Notes: generated by a model not told the origin, from the sequence alone. A DNA stretch of 64,000 nt from Nicotiana tabacum (GCF_000715075.1 NC_134087.1:184047276-184111275); one strand, 5' to 3'; numbered from the stretch's first letter, positions 1 to 10,759 are shown. Numbers and translations are program-made.

Positions 1-67
1 GGTCGCCCTGCAACACTAGTAGCTGATCCTCGGCAGGTCCGGGATGCGCAGGCGGAGGAAAGTCCAT
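1..67 (-). CDS. N-terminus of a plant-mobile-domain-like protein (partial, runs off the left edge)
   Basis: Reading leftwards from an ATG at 67-65, 22 open codons reach the window edge and begin MDFPPPAHPGPAEDQLLVLQ. The HPGP...LLVLQ pattern is the start I know from plant mobile domain (PMD/MAIN-like) proteins, often annotated as 'phosphatase 7 long form homolog'. That family includes host genes acting in silencing of repeats and many transposon-borne copies. Only the first residues are visible, so the domain itself cannot be checked. The upstream DNA is dense in tandem repeats and hairpins, which suggests a transposon-associated copy rather than a conserved host gene. The family call is tentative. 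Confidence 0.45.
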   Translation of the reverse strand, partial: MDFPPPAHPGPAEDQLLVLQGD

Positions 68-94
68 GTCGTCTACTATAATTTAAACAAAATT

Positions 95-640
95 AATTGT
101 GTGTGTTAGCTTAATAAATTAAATAATTAATTATGTTTAAAATTGAACTGATTAATTATGTATGGGTTCCAGGCTCGATATTTGAGGCCTGATAGCACCG
201 AGTTATCCTTAATTATTATGCGTGTCAATTTCAACATTTTTAGAATTGTGTCTGTTAGCTTAATAAATTAAATAATTAATTATGTTTACAATTGGACTGA
301 ATAATTATGTATGGGTTCCAGGCTCATTTTTTGAGGCCCGGTAGCACCGAGTTATCCTTAATTATTATACATGTCAATTTTAACATTTTTAGAATTGTGT
401 CTGTTAGCTTAATAAATTAAATAATTAATTATGTTTACAATTGGACTTAATAATTATGTATGGGTTCCAGACTCGATTTTTTAGGCTCGGTAGCACCGAG
501 TTATCCTTAATTATTATGCGTGTCAATTTTAACATTTTTAGAATTGTGTGTGCTAGCTTAATAAATTAAATAATTAATTATGTTTACAATTGGACAGAAT
601 AATTATGTATGGGTTCCAGGCTCGATATTTGAGTTAATTT
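95..640. repeat. 148-bp tandem repeat, about 3.5 copies
   Basis: The landmark gttagcttaataaatta recurs at about 103, 251 and 400, with a diverged copy near 548, so the period is 147-149 bp. Each unit also carries tatgggttccaggctc, a tagcaccgagttatcc segment and an AT-rich stretch. The array begins about 30 bp upstream of the minus-strand ATG at 67, so it occupies the promoter and 5' UTR position of that gene. Subterminal tandem repeats of this kind are common in Mutator-like elements, but I saw no terminal inverted repeat that would prove one. Confidence 0.85.
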
Positions 641-767
641 TACAACATATAGGAATTTGTTACTTTTGTAAGTTTATTGTTATAATTAAATAATTAATTT
701 TATAAAGTGTAATTGGATAGAGTTTGCAGTTACTACATACTTAAACTACATAGACTCTGCGTTAAAA

Positions 768-895
768 GGCTCTACATTTTACTACGCTAAAAGGCTCTAT
801 ATTTTACAACACTAACAGGCTCTATATTTTACAACACTAACAGGCTCTATATTTTACTACACTAAAAGGCTCTATATTTTACTACGCTAAAAGGT
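768..895. repeat. 25-bp tandem repeat, five copies
   Basis: The block ggctctatattttactac recurs with starts at 768, 793, 818, 843 and 868, exactly 25 bp apart. A degraded sixth start lies at 893. Copies alternate between 'tacgctaaaa' and 'caacactaac' linkers. It lies in the same gene-free region upstream of the mobile-domain-like ORF. From 896 to 1367 I see only AT-rich DNA and a GC-richer patch at 1190-1370 with no convincing gene. Confidence 0.85.
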
Positions 896-1367
896 CACTA
901 TTATATATAAAAACAACTAACATAAAATACAAATATGAACAACAAACAAAATAAATAATATTAATTTTTTAACAATACAAATAATTTATCAAATTTTAAC
1001 AATTTTTTGTACCAAAGCTAATAAATCAATCTGGGTATAAATAAGATACAAATTTAAACACAAACATAACACAAATTAACATAGAAACACATTAAACAAT
1101 ACAAATATGCATGTACTATACGAGTTTCGACATAAACAAAATTGAAATACCTCGATTGAAGTTTTTTAAATTTGATTGAAATCGAATTTTTGCACCCGAA
1201 AGAAGGAATCCAAAGTTTGTCTTGTATGTGGGACCTACACTCCTTGCTCTTTAGGTGACGGGTGAGGCCCAAAAATTTTTTTTTGAAGTTTGACGCGGGG
1301 TGGGGGGACCAGCAGAATCGAAGGTTTTTGGTTTCCTTCGGTTCAGTGGTCCAAGGAAGAAGAAGGG

Positions 1368-1457
1368 GCTATATTTTATTGAAGTTGTTCGCAGTATTAT
1401 ACTGTGTTTTAAGCAAAACGCAGTATAATACTGCGAACAGCTTCAATAAAATATAGC
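1368..1457. repeat. Near-perfect 43-bp inverted repeat (hairpin)
   Basis: Arms 1368-1410 and 1415-1457 are reverse complements at 41 of 43 positions around the 4-nt loop aagc. Both mismatches become G-U pairs if the plus-strand transcript folds. Each arm contains cgcagtattatactg, which is itself nearly palindromic. A single palindromic copy, cgcagtatagtactgcg, follows at 1480-1496. The form fits a foldback/MITE remnant or a small-RNA precursor. No open reading frame is credible here. Confidence 0.85.
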
Positions 1458-1520
1458 TGGGTTCAGCATCTTAGTAAAACGCAGTATAGTACTGCGATTT
1501 ACAAAAAAAAAATTAAAACA

Positions 1521-1598
1521 AAAACGCAGTACTATACTGCGAATTACTTTAACGGCAAAATTTCCGTTAAAGTAATTTGCAGTATAATACTGCGTTTT
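1521..1598. repeat. Second hairpin, 35-bp arms, sharing the same core motif
   Basis: Arms 1521-1555 and 1564-1598 pair at 33 of 35 positions around an 8-nt loop. The outer part reuses the cgcagta-tactgc core of the hairpin at 1368-1457. The inner part, aattactttaacgg, is new. The two hairpins therefore look like related foldback units built from the same palindromic core. 1600-1874 is AT-rich and holds nothing I recognise. Confidence 0.8.
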
Positions 1599-2013
1599 AC
1601 TCATTTATGTAACTTTTTTTTTAAAGTAGTACAAAAGTATTTTTTGTCCAAAAAATGATTTAAAAGGTTTCGGACTCTAGTGTGCTACTGGTGCTGATGG
1701 CTATTGTGTTTTCGGTTCTTTTTCACTTTTCTTTTTTCTTTTTCTTTGTTTTTGGTTTTGAAAATAAGTGGAAGGGAAAAGTTTGCTTACTTGGACCGTT
1801 TAGGGAAAGATGACTATATCACACAAAATAAGTATCTCAATTGAAGAGTCGTCGATTAAAGTGGGAAATATATATACTCTCTGTCTCAATTTATGTGTCT
1901 TGTTTTCTTTTTATTCTGTTTCAAGAAAATTATCTCTTTCTATATTTAATGTAATTCTTTAACTTTATAATTTTTGCCGAGGTAATTAGATAGAACATGA
2001 CACATTTTCAGTT

Positions 2014-2188
2014 AGGGGCGGAGCTAGTCCATCGAGTACTGGTTCGGTCGAACTCGGTAACTTTGATCCAATTCATATATTTATCTTAAAAAATTCATTA
2101 AATCTGTACAAATTATTAATTTAGAACCCAGTAACTTAAAGGAATTAGAACACCGAACTCATAAGTTTCAAATCCTGACTCCACCTCT
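2014..2188. mobile_element. Short MITE with aggggcggagctag terminus
   Basis: The block starts aggggcggagctag and ends tgactccacctct, an imperfect inverted pair. Between them lies the phrase 'cccagtaacttaaagg...ataagtttcaaatcctg', a pattern I recognise from an abundant Solanaceae MITE. There is no coding potential. The similar ttcag-containing flanks on both sides could be a decayed target duplication. Confidence 0.5.
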
Positions 2189-2194
2189 ATCTTC

Positions 2195-2560
2195 AGCTTG
2201 CCGAGGACATTACCCTTGAGTGGAAGGTGTGGAGGTCGAAGAGTAGCATAGTGAGTTCATGGTAACCGAGCATGATTATTTCCCGTATTTGTATTGCCTT
2301 TCTATAGCTATAGTACTAGTGTATTCTTGTATTTTTTATTCTTAGATTTCTGATACTACTTGTTGTTTCTTTTGATCCGATTATCTTATTTGTTGGTTCT
2401 CTTTACTTAGTTTCTTCTATTTACATACTTCTCTTGAGCCAAGAGTATGTCGGAAACAGTCTTTCTACATCCACAAGGTAGGATAAGGTATGTGTACATA
2501 CTAACCTCCCCAGACCACACTCATGGAAAAACTACACTAGATATGTTATTGTTGTTGTTG
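2195..2560 (+). mobile_element. 5'-truncated RTE-type LINE tail (or SINE sharing that tail)
   Basis: The block contains gtcggaaacagtctttct, then ggtaggataaggtatgtg and cctccccagaccacactc, and ends in a TTG run. This is the same order as the 3' end of the RTE LINE at 27417-29690 in sense orientation. The upstream phrase tggaggtcga also matches the region just after the LINE coding end. I therefore prefer a truncated LINE over a tRNA-headed SINE, although SINEs sharing this tail exist in the family. No coding sequence remains. Confidence 0.6.
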
Positions 2561-2846
2561 AGTTTGGTACATTACACATATTTTTAGTTTAATACCATAA
2601 GATTCAAAATAATTTTTTTTAAACTCTGAGCCCAACTAAACTAAGATACATAAAATAATGCGGATGGAGTATCACTTCTATCATATAGCTAAGTGCAAAA
2701 GTTTATGTACAAGATACATGGATGCACTTGTTTTATTTAATGCAAACATTAAGTGCCAATAAATTAATAATTTTTTCCTTAGATTATTAGTAATCTTTCA
2801 CTAAAATTATGCTTTTATTTAAACTTAGCAGCACTAACTTTGAAAA

Positions 2847-5280
2847 TACGACCACCAACGAAACGACCACCAACGGATATGGGGCAGTGGATGGGGTTGC
2901 TCCTCCCTTAACCAGAGATTTCAAGTTCGAGTCTGAGTATGAAAAAATCTTTGGTAGGGACCGCTCTGTCACACCTCCTTTTTACCCGCCCGAGGAGGTG
3001 TAAGGGAGTTTTTCCAATTAAAGTGACATTATTCGAAATGAGATTATTTAATTTAATTTTTTCAGAGTCGTCACTTGGAATATTTTAATTGGTGTCCCAA
3101 GTCACCGATTTATTTTAAATCCCAAATCAAGGAAAAATCGACTTTTCTTTTGAAGTCTACGGACCAGAAATTCTGAGTAAGGAATTCTGTTAACCCGGGA
3201 GAAGGTGTTAGGCATTCCCGAATTCCGTGGTTCTAGCACGGTCGCTTAAACTATTACAATTGGCCTATTATCTATTTTAAAACATGTTTCAACCTATGGT
3301 ATATTTTTTTGACTTATTAGCCGCTTTTAATTAATTTTAGGAAAATTCAACGTTATCTAAAACACGTATTGAACCACGTTACATGAAATGCACCCGCGGT
3401 CCACGACACATTTTATCTAACGTTGTTGAGATTTGAATTTAGGTCACATGAAATGCACACCCGAGTTTAAGAAATTAATTTTTAAAAATTGCGCGCCTAA
3501 AGCAATTACGCACTTTTAAGTTTACGAGGGCCATGAAAAATTCAACTAAATAGCACGTCTCGATTTCTAAGGATTAAAATTAATTAAATGAGGGCCATGA
3601 GTTTTGAGATTTTATTGGGCATGGCGCGCCTCGATTATTCTAAAAGGATTGTATTCAATTTAAAGCAAACTACAAATATTCATGATTATGTTTCTTCCTA
3701 AAACTACTATGAGATTATTGTAAGGTCATGATTTATGAATATGGAATTATTTTTGGAGAAATATATGATTTGAGTTATTATGGACCTAATCACCCATGTC
3801 AGTATCAAATTTGCTATTGACTTAACATCCTTTAATTTGGATCCAAGCTATTACATCGTTCTCTCTCCATTTTGAATACATCTTCCTATCTTTCCCTATG
3901 AACTACAATCTCATTGAAGAAACTCATTATGTCTCTCACGAATTCTATTTTTTGATGCTCTTCCTTCATTTTTTGTTCATATATTTCAAATTGGTAGATA
4001 ACCAAAATATAATACGGTGAAAGAAAAATAATGGAAACATTGGTTAAGAAAAGAATGAACCTTTTATAGATGAAGATCTTATTCAATACATATGGAGCAA
4101 AAAAACATCAAATTTAATGTGCAAACGAACCACAATCAGAGGCAACGAGCGGAAACCTTTCGAACCGAACTCGACTTCGACCTCTTCGGGCTAGTATTTT
4201 GGGCTATCTTTTAAATTGAGTTTGAAGCTTTTGGATTTGATTTTTGGTGTGATTTAGCTCCTGTTTTTTAGTATTTTTTTTTGTCTTAAACAAGGTAATG
4301 AATGACTATATTTTTTTTTTGAAAGAAATAGGTAGAAAGAATGAAAATAGTAGAAATTCTATTTTTGCATAGAAGAAGAAAATATGTTTTCTCTCAATTC
4401 TCTCTACTCTCCCCCTATTTTTTTCTTCAAATATTTCTCTTCTATTTATAGGAGAATTTTCGAAAATTTTCAGATTTTTTTAATTATTTTTTTTATTTTA
4501 TTTAAAAGAAATCCTACTTACATTTTGCTTTTCTTTTTTTATAAAAAGAATTTCCACATTTCTTTACTTTTATTTTTAAATTACAACTCTAATTACTTTT
4601 ATCTTATTTAAAATCCCGTTTTTTTACTTTTTAAAAAGAGAATTCCACTTATTTTACTTTTCTTAAAAAAAATAATCCACTTTCTTTTGCTTTTCTTTTT
4701 AAAAAATTCTACTTTATTTTACTTTAAATTTTTTAAATTCTCAGCTACCTTTATATTTATTTTTTAATTTTAACTTTCTTTTACTTTTTATTTTTTTAAA
4801 TTTCCACAAAACTTTACTTTTATTTTTTTATTTTTTTTAAATTTTCACAAAACTTTCCTTTTATTTTTTTAATTTTTCACTTTCTTTTACTTTTTAAAAG
4901 AGAATTTCACCTACTTTTACTTTTATTTTTTTTAATTCCATACTTCCCTTTTTCTTATTTTTTAAATCTCTCCAGAAAATTAAAAAAAAATTAATATTTT
5001 TCGGATTTTTTTTTTATTTTAAAAATAATAATATTAATACTAATAATTCACCTTCTAAAATTTTATATTTTTAACCTATAATAAAAAGTGTAACAAAGCT
5101 AAAAATTGTAGGTTAAAACCCCCTAAAATATTTACATAGAAGAAGCGACAAAAAAATTAAATATTGTTAAAAATTAGGTTTTCACACGCTCCCCACCTCC
5201 GAATGGGGCCCTACTTGGCGCGAATCTGAATATAATCGGGCTCCAATACGGATACCGGACACCGGGTGGGAAACCAAAAA
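2847..5280 (+). mobile_element. tRNA-derived SINE split by a solo LTR
   Basis: SINE sequence occupies 2847-2966 and resumes at about 5187-5192 through 5280, about 209 bp once the insertion is removed. A pol III A-box-like ggggcagtgg (2881-2890) and a B-box-like agttcgagtct (2923-2933) are present. The 3' part ends 'ccgggtgggaaaccaaaaa'. The 11-bp duplication aactttgaaaa at 2836-2846 and 5281-5291 frames the whole unit and fixes both ends. The interruption at 2967-5186 is the solo LTR listed next. Confidence 0.75.
2967..5186 (-). mobile_element. Solo LTR of an Ogre/Tat-like retrotransposon
   Basis: The block starts tgtcacacctcc and ends ttttcaca, the inverted TG...CA ends of a minus-strand LTR. 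It is flanked on both sides by the 5-bp duplication cgctc (2962-2966 and 5187-5191). Its first 300 bp match the 3' LTR module of elements B and C, including gagtcgtcacttgga and gttctagcacggtcgc. No internal retrotransposon sequence is present, so it is the product of LTR-LTR recombination. The right two thirds is very AT-rich, with long T and A runs and no credible gene. Confidence 0.85.
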
Positions 5281-5334
5281 AACTTTGAAAAAACGAAAGA
5301 AAGCTTTTCTAGACCCTGAAGCATACATTTACAG

Positions 5335-5375
<41 letters not shown>
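5335..5375. repeat. (GT)n/(TA)n microsatellite
   Basis: A short gt run passes directly into about fifteen ta repeats. From 5376 to 5788 the DNA is AT-rich, and I see no gene or repeat structure in it beyond the 3' flank of the next gene. Confidence 0.9.
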
Positions 5376-5376
<1 letters not shown>

Positions 5377-5788
5377 CATATTCATAAATAGAGAATGCAA
5401 GGGCCATGATGTAATGTTCTAACATAAAACTAGTTTGACAATACAATTATATAAAACCAGCTTAAAAACTAAATTTGCACAAGCAAAAACATAATATTAC
5501 AGTCAAACAAGATTAAAATCCTAGAAGTAAACAGTAGTTCAAGAACGTACGCAGGTTAGGCAATTAATTAAACACTACTACATAGTACATACAGGACTAG
5601 TTGAACAATATTGTAGAAAAAGAGTGGCACTAAACTGTAAACGATAAAATTCAAAAAAGCCCAATATGTTGAACATAAGGAAATTCTTTCTCAAAATCAA
5701 AGCTATAGTTACAGAGTCGAAGTCAAGACTAATTTGAAACTTATGAATTCAAAATTTTAGTGTTTTTAAGAATTAATCCACTCTTTTC

Positions 5789-7169
5789 TCAGCAAGAAGT
5801 ACCCCACTCGCCCTTATAAGTCCATTCTTGATGAGCCCTCAGCACGTCAGGTGGATACTTAAGTTCTTCATCAGTTGTAGGAAAGTGAACAATGTAGTCA
5901 GACCCAATCTTCCCGTAAATGAATCCAAACCACCAACCATCATTGTCAAATGTTGGTTTCTAGTATCTTCTTGCTTGTTGTATTTGTAAATTATAATTCT
6001 GGAGAAAAAAAAAAATTAGCGTATAAACGTAACAGTAATTAATTCGAGCTCACTGAATTCACAGTGTTTCCTTAAGGAATTTAATCCCCTCCTAGTATCC
6101 AAGGTTATGGATTATTTCCTCCCAGGATAGAACGAATTACACACTGGTGTAGCGGTACTTCAAACCCAGTATTTCAGCGAACACAAAGTTCGGTAGCAAA
6201 TCACACTTACGGTTACTTTGTTTGTAGTTTTAAAACAATGCACAACAAAGGAGGAGAACTCAGAAGTCGAATGGAAATTCTGAGAGGAAGGAATGTAATT
6301 TATAGCCGATGTTAAGTTCTTAGTGAAGAGGATATCAGTACTTGTGTAAACTGAAGAGGAATGATTTCTTTCTGTGTATCTTCAACAAGCTGCTTGCACC
6401 ATCTATTTATAGTGCAATTAGGTGCTAAATACGGACCCGCTGCCACTCATTTAGTGGAGCACTTGACCATGGTGGACGGAGCACCAGGCTGCTAACTAAT
6501 GGAGCAATCACTTGCTATTATGGAGCAATCATTTGGCAATGGTGGAGATGCATTAGCCTGCTGGAACTAATCCACGGATTGGAACATATCTGTTACAAAC
6601 ACGGATAATATTACGTTAATATTTACTATTAACAAATAAATTTGGTCCAAAAAATTAATCAATCAATCGATTATTTGACCGAAGCCGAGCCAAGCGAGCG
6701 ACAACGACGACGGCGCGCATCTTGCCTTCTTCTTAACTCTTTAAGAGCTACAAGAAGAGCAATTGTATATATACCCACCAAAATCCTTTTCCTCTTCCAA
6801 TATGGGACAATATTTCAAAAGAGGGAAACTTAAAATTTTACTCAAAAATTTTATTTTCCCTCCATTTCCAATTCACTCTCTTTTTAAGACTTTTCCAATC
6901 TTAAAATCCTCAACATCAAATACATCAACTCCGTCGTATAAACGAAAGCTGCCGTCATGGTTTTCAATATGAGGTGGCACGGGACGAACTTCTGAGGCAG
7001 GAACAATCTCCTCTAGTAGTTCTGATTCGTCTTCTGTCAACAGAGTCTTGTAATTGACGTTACAACGTGAAGTGCCAATGCATGAAACGATGGTTGCTTC
7101 GTAGTAGGAGCCAATGAAGTCTAGTTCTCCGCTTTCCACCTCCACTTCTTCACCCTTTTGAAACGCCAT
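5789..7169 (-). CDS. Small two-exon Agenet/Tudor-domain protein gene
   Basis: Exon 1 (7169-6924, 82 codons) opens MAFQKGEEVEVESGE and reads like a first Agenet module: charged start, GSYYEATIV, YKTLLTEDESE, then VRPVPPH. Exon 2 (5959-5789) supplies the second module with FDNDGWWFGFIYGKIG, then DYIVHFPTTDEE and HQEW, ending GTSC and a stop. I joined them with a GT donor at 6923-6922 and an AG acceptor at 5961-5960, both phase 0. This gives a 964-nt intron and 138 residues. Agenet domains are plant Tudor-like modules that bind histone tails or act in nuclear and transport processes; the partner here is unknown. The splice sites are inferred, and the reading around the junction is the weakest part. 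The intron holds no gene I can identify. Confidence 0.7.
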
Positions 7170-7190
7170 TATTATTATTATTATTATTAT
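7168..7190. repeat. (ATT)n microsatellite abutting the Agenet start codon
   Basis: About eight ATT units overlap the initiator of the Agenet gene. On the coding strand the ATG is the last member of an (ATA/AAT) run. Repeat-length changes would therefore alter the 5' UTR immediately before the start. Confidence 0.9.
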
Positions 7191-7823
7191 AAGATGAATG
7201 GAAATTAAAGTGAGGATTTTGGTTTTAGTTTGCAGCAGGTAAGAATTTATAGGAACAAAAGTTTTTTTTCCTATGATGTCTAGGAGTAGGTTTAATTTGG
7301 TGATTTTTTTTACCCTTTCAAGTTAGGAAAAGGAACAAATACTTGATGGATGATTCGACATTTATCTCTCTCTACTTCACTTTTTAACACAAATGTAAAT
7401 AGTATTAATAATTCTTTCATATTTTAACATTTTTTGTTTTTTAACTTCTTAAATAAATTAAACCAAAGGTGGTCAGTAGATATTGAGAATTTGTAGTAGC
7501 TTCGTTGCAAAGATTGAATAATGCACTACATTGAAAACAATGTTACAGAATTAAGCCATTAATAAAATAATTAAAGTTAAGCTTCTATGTTTAGTTAGTA
7601 ACCTCATAAAATGGTAATCAACCTAAAAAATTAAATTGACTTTTCTGTTACAAACAAAAGAAACATGATTTTACTAAATAATTTCGAATAGTTGAGTGAC
7701 CATTTGAGTAAGGGAAAAGGACCAAAATTTACCCTCTACTTTCGGCTATTATCTACATTTAACCTCCATTATACTATCCGCCCAAATTTATTCCTACCAT
7801 TATACAATCTAGCTAAATGTACC
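7191..7823. other. Gene-free flank between the Agenet gene and element B
   Basis: AT-rich 5' flank of the Agenet gene. From about 7710 the phrase 'aaaaggaccaaaatttaccctct' resembles a dispersed Solanaceae repeat I cannot name. It is cut by element B and seems to resume after 26637 with 'gtacccctaccttcaac'. No ORF or RNA gene is supported. Confidence 0.5.
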
Positions 7824-9921
7824 GGTCACACCTCCTTTTTACACTACCCGAAGGTAGTACATAGGGAGTTTTCCCAATTTAAGTGACTTTATTCGAAATG
7901 GGATTAATTTATTCAATTTTGTTCAGAGTCGCCACTTGGGATATTTCATTTGGTGTCCCAAGTCACCGATTTATTTTAAATCCCAAATCGAGGAAAATTT
8001 CGACTTTCCTTTTTGAAGTCTGCGAACCAGAAATTCTGAATAAGGAACTCTGTTAACCCGGGGGAAGGTGTTAGGCATCCCCGGATTCCGTGGTTCTAGC
8101 ACGGTCGCTTAAACTATTATAACTGGCATATTATCTGATTTTAATACATGTTTTAAACTATTGTGCATTTTTACCTTATAAACGCTTTTATTTAATTATT
8201 GTTACATATTGTGAATTATGTCACGAGAACCGTACTCACGATCTACAACATGTTTAATTTTTTTTTAAAGATTAAATTGTGGCTGGGTCACATAACTATA
8301 CCCCCGAATTTTAGTAACTAGGTGTCACAAACTACGTTACGGGAACCATACCCGTAGCTATGACAATTATTCAATTAACGCACCTAAAGTAAACTACGAA
8401 AGTTCAAGCCAATTTCTATTTTTTTAGCTTGCGTTTTTCTATCTCTTTTATACATACACGAACATATACATACTTCAAAAGTTTTTCTAAAAAAGGAAGA
8501 TATATATTTAAATTTGCTCGACTTATGTAACTTAATGTACAAGTCATGAAAATACATAGACTAGTAAAAAAAGGATTGGATAAATCAGGAGGCAAAAAGT
8601 CCAAGAACCAGAAAACGTGAGGCGGAGAGGATAGAGGGTAAATTTTGACGTTAAACTAATCAAATAAATAAAGTAGATTGTGGTTGTAAAAGCTGGAGTG
8701 CACAAACAACTCATTAACAAACTATTGAGGAATCATTATGCCTATGAGTTGAAACATGTGATACTATATATCTTTATATTTTTGCTACTAAAAAAACTAT
8801 ATACCTCATGATGCCGCTTATCTTATTTCTGAAAGTGGAGTATAAAATATAATTTACGGCTTGTTTGCTATTAAAAGATAACCATTGTTGGCCATCAGAT
8901 CCTCGATTTAAGAGCAAATTTGCTTGGATTTTACTCTCTTCCTCGATGACAAGAAGTGGAAATTAAATAAAATGAATAAAGACTCCCAAAGCAAATAACA
9001 GATTCCAAAATCTTTACAGCATTTACTTCATCAACATTTAATCTAAAGTTTAACATTTTCGATTCATTACACTACTTTATTCAAATGGAAACCAAACATT
9101 CATCCATGACACACTAGAATAGCATAAATCGTATTTTGAGCAATTCCAAAAATCTAAAAGGAATTCAATAACTTTATATAGCCATTCAGCAAAACATAAT
9201 GCAAAGGATTTGGGACTGACCTAACAGAGTTAAGCGGACACCAAGAGATAAGCCAAAGAAAAGCAGAATCCAAATCACATGAGGAGCTCAAGAAGCAATT
9301 TCAACAGTAGCAACAGAGCAACAAACTTTTACTCGAATCCAGTTGAAAATTTTGAATTTTGAAGCCTTTGCTTTCAGCTCTTTTAAGTGTGAAGAAATTT
9401 TCAAAGTGAGTCTCTCAAATGTTGGGTGTGAATTCAGGTGTGCATTTTCAGAGAAGCTTCCGTGGTAAAATGAGTGTGTGCGGCCGTTTTTCTTGGGAAG
9501 AAAGGGTGAGATATGTTGTATTTGCCTGTTGCTTGGAGAAAAAATCTAAGAAGAAGAAGAGAGCTCTCTTGTAAAATGCGCCATTTTCTATATATAATTT
9601 TTTTTAGGGTGTGGTCTTGATATGTGTGTTATAGGTAGAGAGAATGATGAAGAGTGGGTGAAGGAAATATTTTTTGGGGAAAGTGGGGAAAGTGGGGAGA
9701 GTGGGGAACATGAGTGGGGAAAATAGGGAAAGTGGGTAGTGAGTGGAGAAAGTGGAGAAAGTGGGTAGTGAGTGGAGAAAGTGGGGAAAGTGGGGAGAGT
9801 GGGGAACATGAGTGGGGAAAATGGGGAAAGTGGGTAGTGAGTGGAGAAAGTGGGGAAAGTGGGTAGTGAGTAGAGAAAAGTAGGAATAAATTCAAACATG
9901 GTCAAAAATAAGCTGCTCACA
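7824..9921 (-). repeat. Element B 3' LTR
   Basis: It matches 24543-26637 throughout. On the plus strand it reads ggtcacacctcc...gctgctcaca. The first base should be t, and its substitution has damaged the CA end. On the element strand a TATA-like tatatata at about 9590-9598 is followed after about 30 nt by a ct-rich stretch, suggesting U3 = 9921 to about 9565 and R-U5 = the rest. U3 is dominated by the G-rich (plus strand) tandem repeat listed separately. Confidence 0.9.
9670..9885. repeat. G-rich tandem repeat in the U3 of the B LTR
   Basis: Units such as gtggggaaagtgggtagtga and agtggagaaa alternate on the plus strand. At 9676-9706 four GGGG runs are separated by 4, 6 and 5 nt, a quadruplex-compatible pattern. 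The matching block in the other LTR (about 26396-26600) has different unit order and number, as expected for slippage after insertion. The minus-strand proline/serine-rich ORFs through here are translations of this repeat. Confidence 0.85.
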
Positions 9922-9934
9922 GCTGCCCCTCTTT
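9922..9934 (-). other. Element B polypurine tract
   Basis: On the element strand, aaagaggggcagc ends exactly at the 3' LTR. Element C has the identical tract at 53266-53278. This purine run is the expected primer site for plus-strand DNA synthesis. Confidence 0.8.
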
Positions 9935-10033
9935 GCTCGAAAACATGAAGAGTTTTCGGGGAAAGATAAAGTGAGCAACTACAAGCAATTTTTGCCCGTT
10001 TCAAACTCCATTTGGAAGCATTTTGAAAAAGTT

Positions 10034-10101
10034 TGACCGAACCTTGCTTCGGAGGTTGCCTACATATCCTTGGCTATAAAGGAATCAGGTCGGTGTAGTT
10101 C
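10034..10101 (-). other. Covarying stem-loop module B5 (pre-PPT copy)
   Basis: Read on the element strand: GAACTACA, a gacctgat segment, inner stem TCCTT/AAGGA, then taTGTAGGC and a third hairpin AACCT/AGGTT closing with ggttcggtc. The outer stem is CTACA/TGTAG, a compensated change from CTACG/CGTAG seen in most copies. It lies about 100 nt from the PPT, the same place as copy C4 of element C. Confidence 0.75.
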
Positions 10102-10759
10102 TGAAAGTTTTGGTAACTGGGATTACCGGGAAACTGTGGTTTCACTGCTGTTGCTGCTGTTTCTGCTTCCTGAGCTCCTTATTACACAAAAAAAATGGAA
10201 AAATAAAAAGCTAAACTAGCTAAGCCTATCAACTATGAGTTACAAGATTCCCATCTATAAGTCTCTTAAAGCTTGATCTTGAATCTTAGCTGGTTCTTGC
10301 TGTTGGACTCCGATCTGAATCTTGATGCTCGTTAGCTGCAATCGCTGGTTCATTCTTCAACTTTTGGATCAAGGCAGGACATGCGAAGCTTGTGACGTTA
10401 ATCCTATCTTGAGCAGTCCGCATCTTTTCTCCGCTTCTGCACTTTAGAGCTCACTTCTTTTTTCTTGTTTTTCTTTTCTTTTATTTTAAAAGAGACTTCT
10501 TCTTTTGGTCGCCTCGAAACTTGTCCCTCAAAGTAAAAACCTGCTTAGGCACCAAAACAAACAAATTAACGAAATTTTTCTGCCCAAGTTTTTACTAGGA
10601 AAATTTTGTGAGTTATTGCAACAAAATCTAAATTATTTCTTTATTGAAAGCAATAAAATCGGGATTGTGTATCCCACAGAAAAAGAGATTAGGGAATGGA
10701 GAACCTATATCTAAAATGAAATCAAATGGAGATCGGAGGCCCCAAATTGGAAAGATTAC

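Larger units (their letters stand above)
1875..2671. mobile_element. Stowaway/mariner-like MITE carrying nested insertions
   Basis: The left end tactctctgtctcaattt and the inverted right end (reading tactccatccgcattatttt from the right) are similar imperfect terminal repeats of the 'tactccctccgt' type. Both are flanked by TA, the target of Stowaway MITEs. There is no coding capacity. The roughly 800-bp length is explained by two internal insertions, a MITE at 2014-2188 and a LINE tail at 2195-2560. The family name rests on the ends alone. Confidence 0.5.

Noticed and set aside
6050..6620. Possible LTR or other transposon in the Agenet intron
   Set aside because: Some phrases look repeat-like, but I could not find paired ends or a target duplication.
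9588..10004. Proline/serine-rich minus-strand ORF, 138 residues
   Set aside because: Translation of the G-rich LTR repeat; the copy in the other LTR changes with repeat number.
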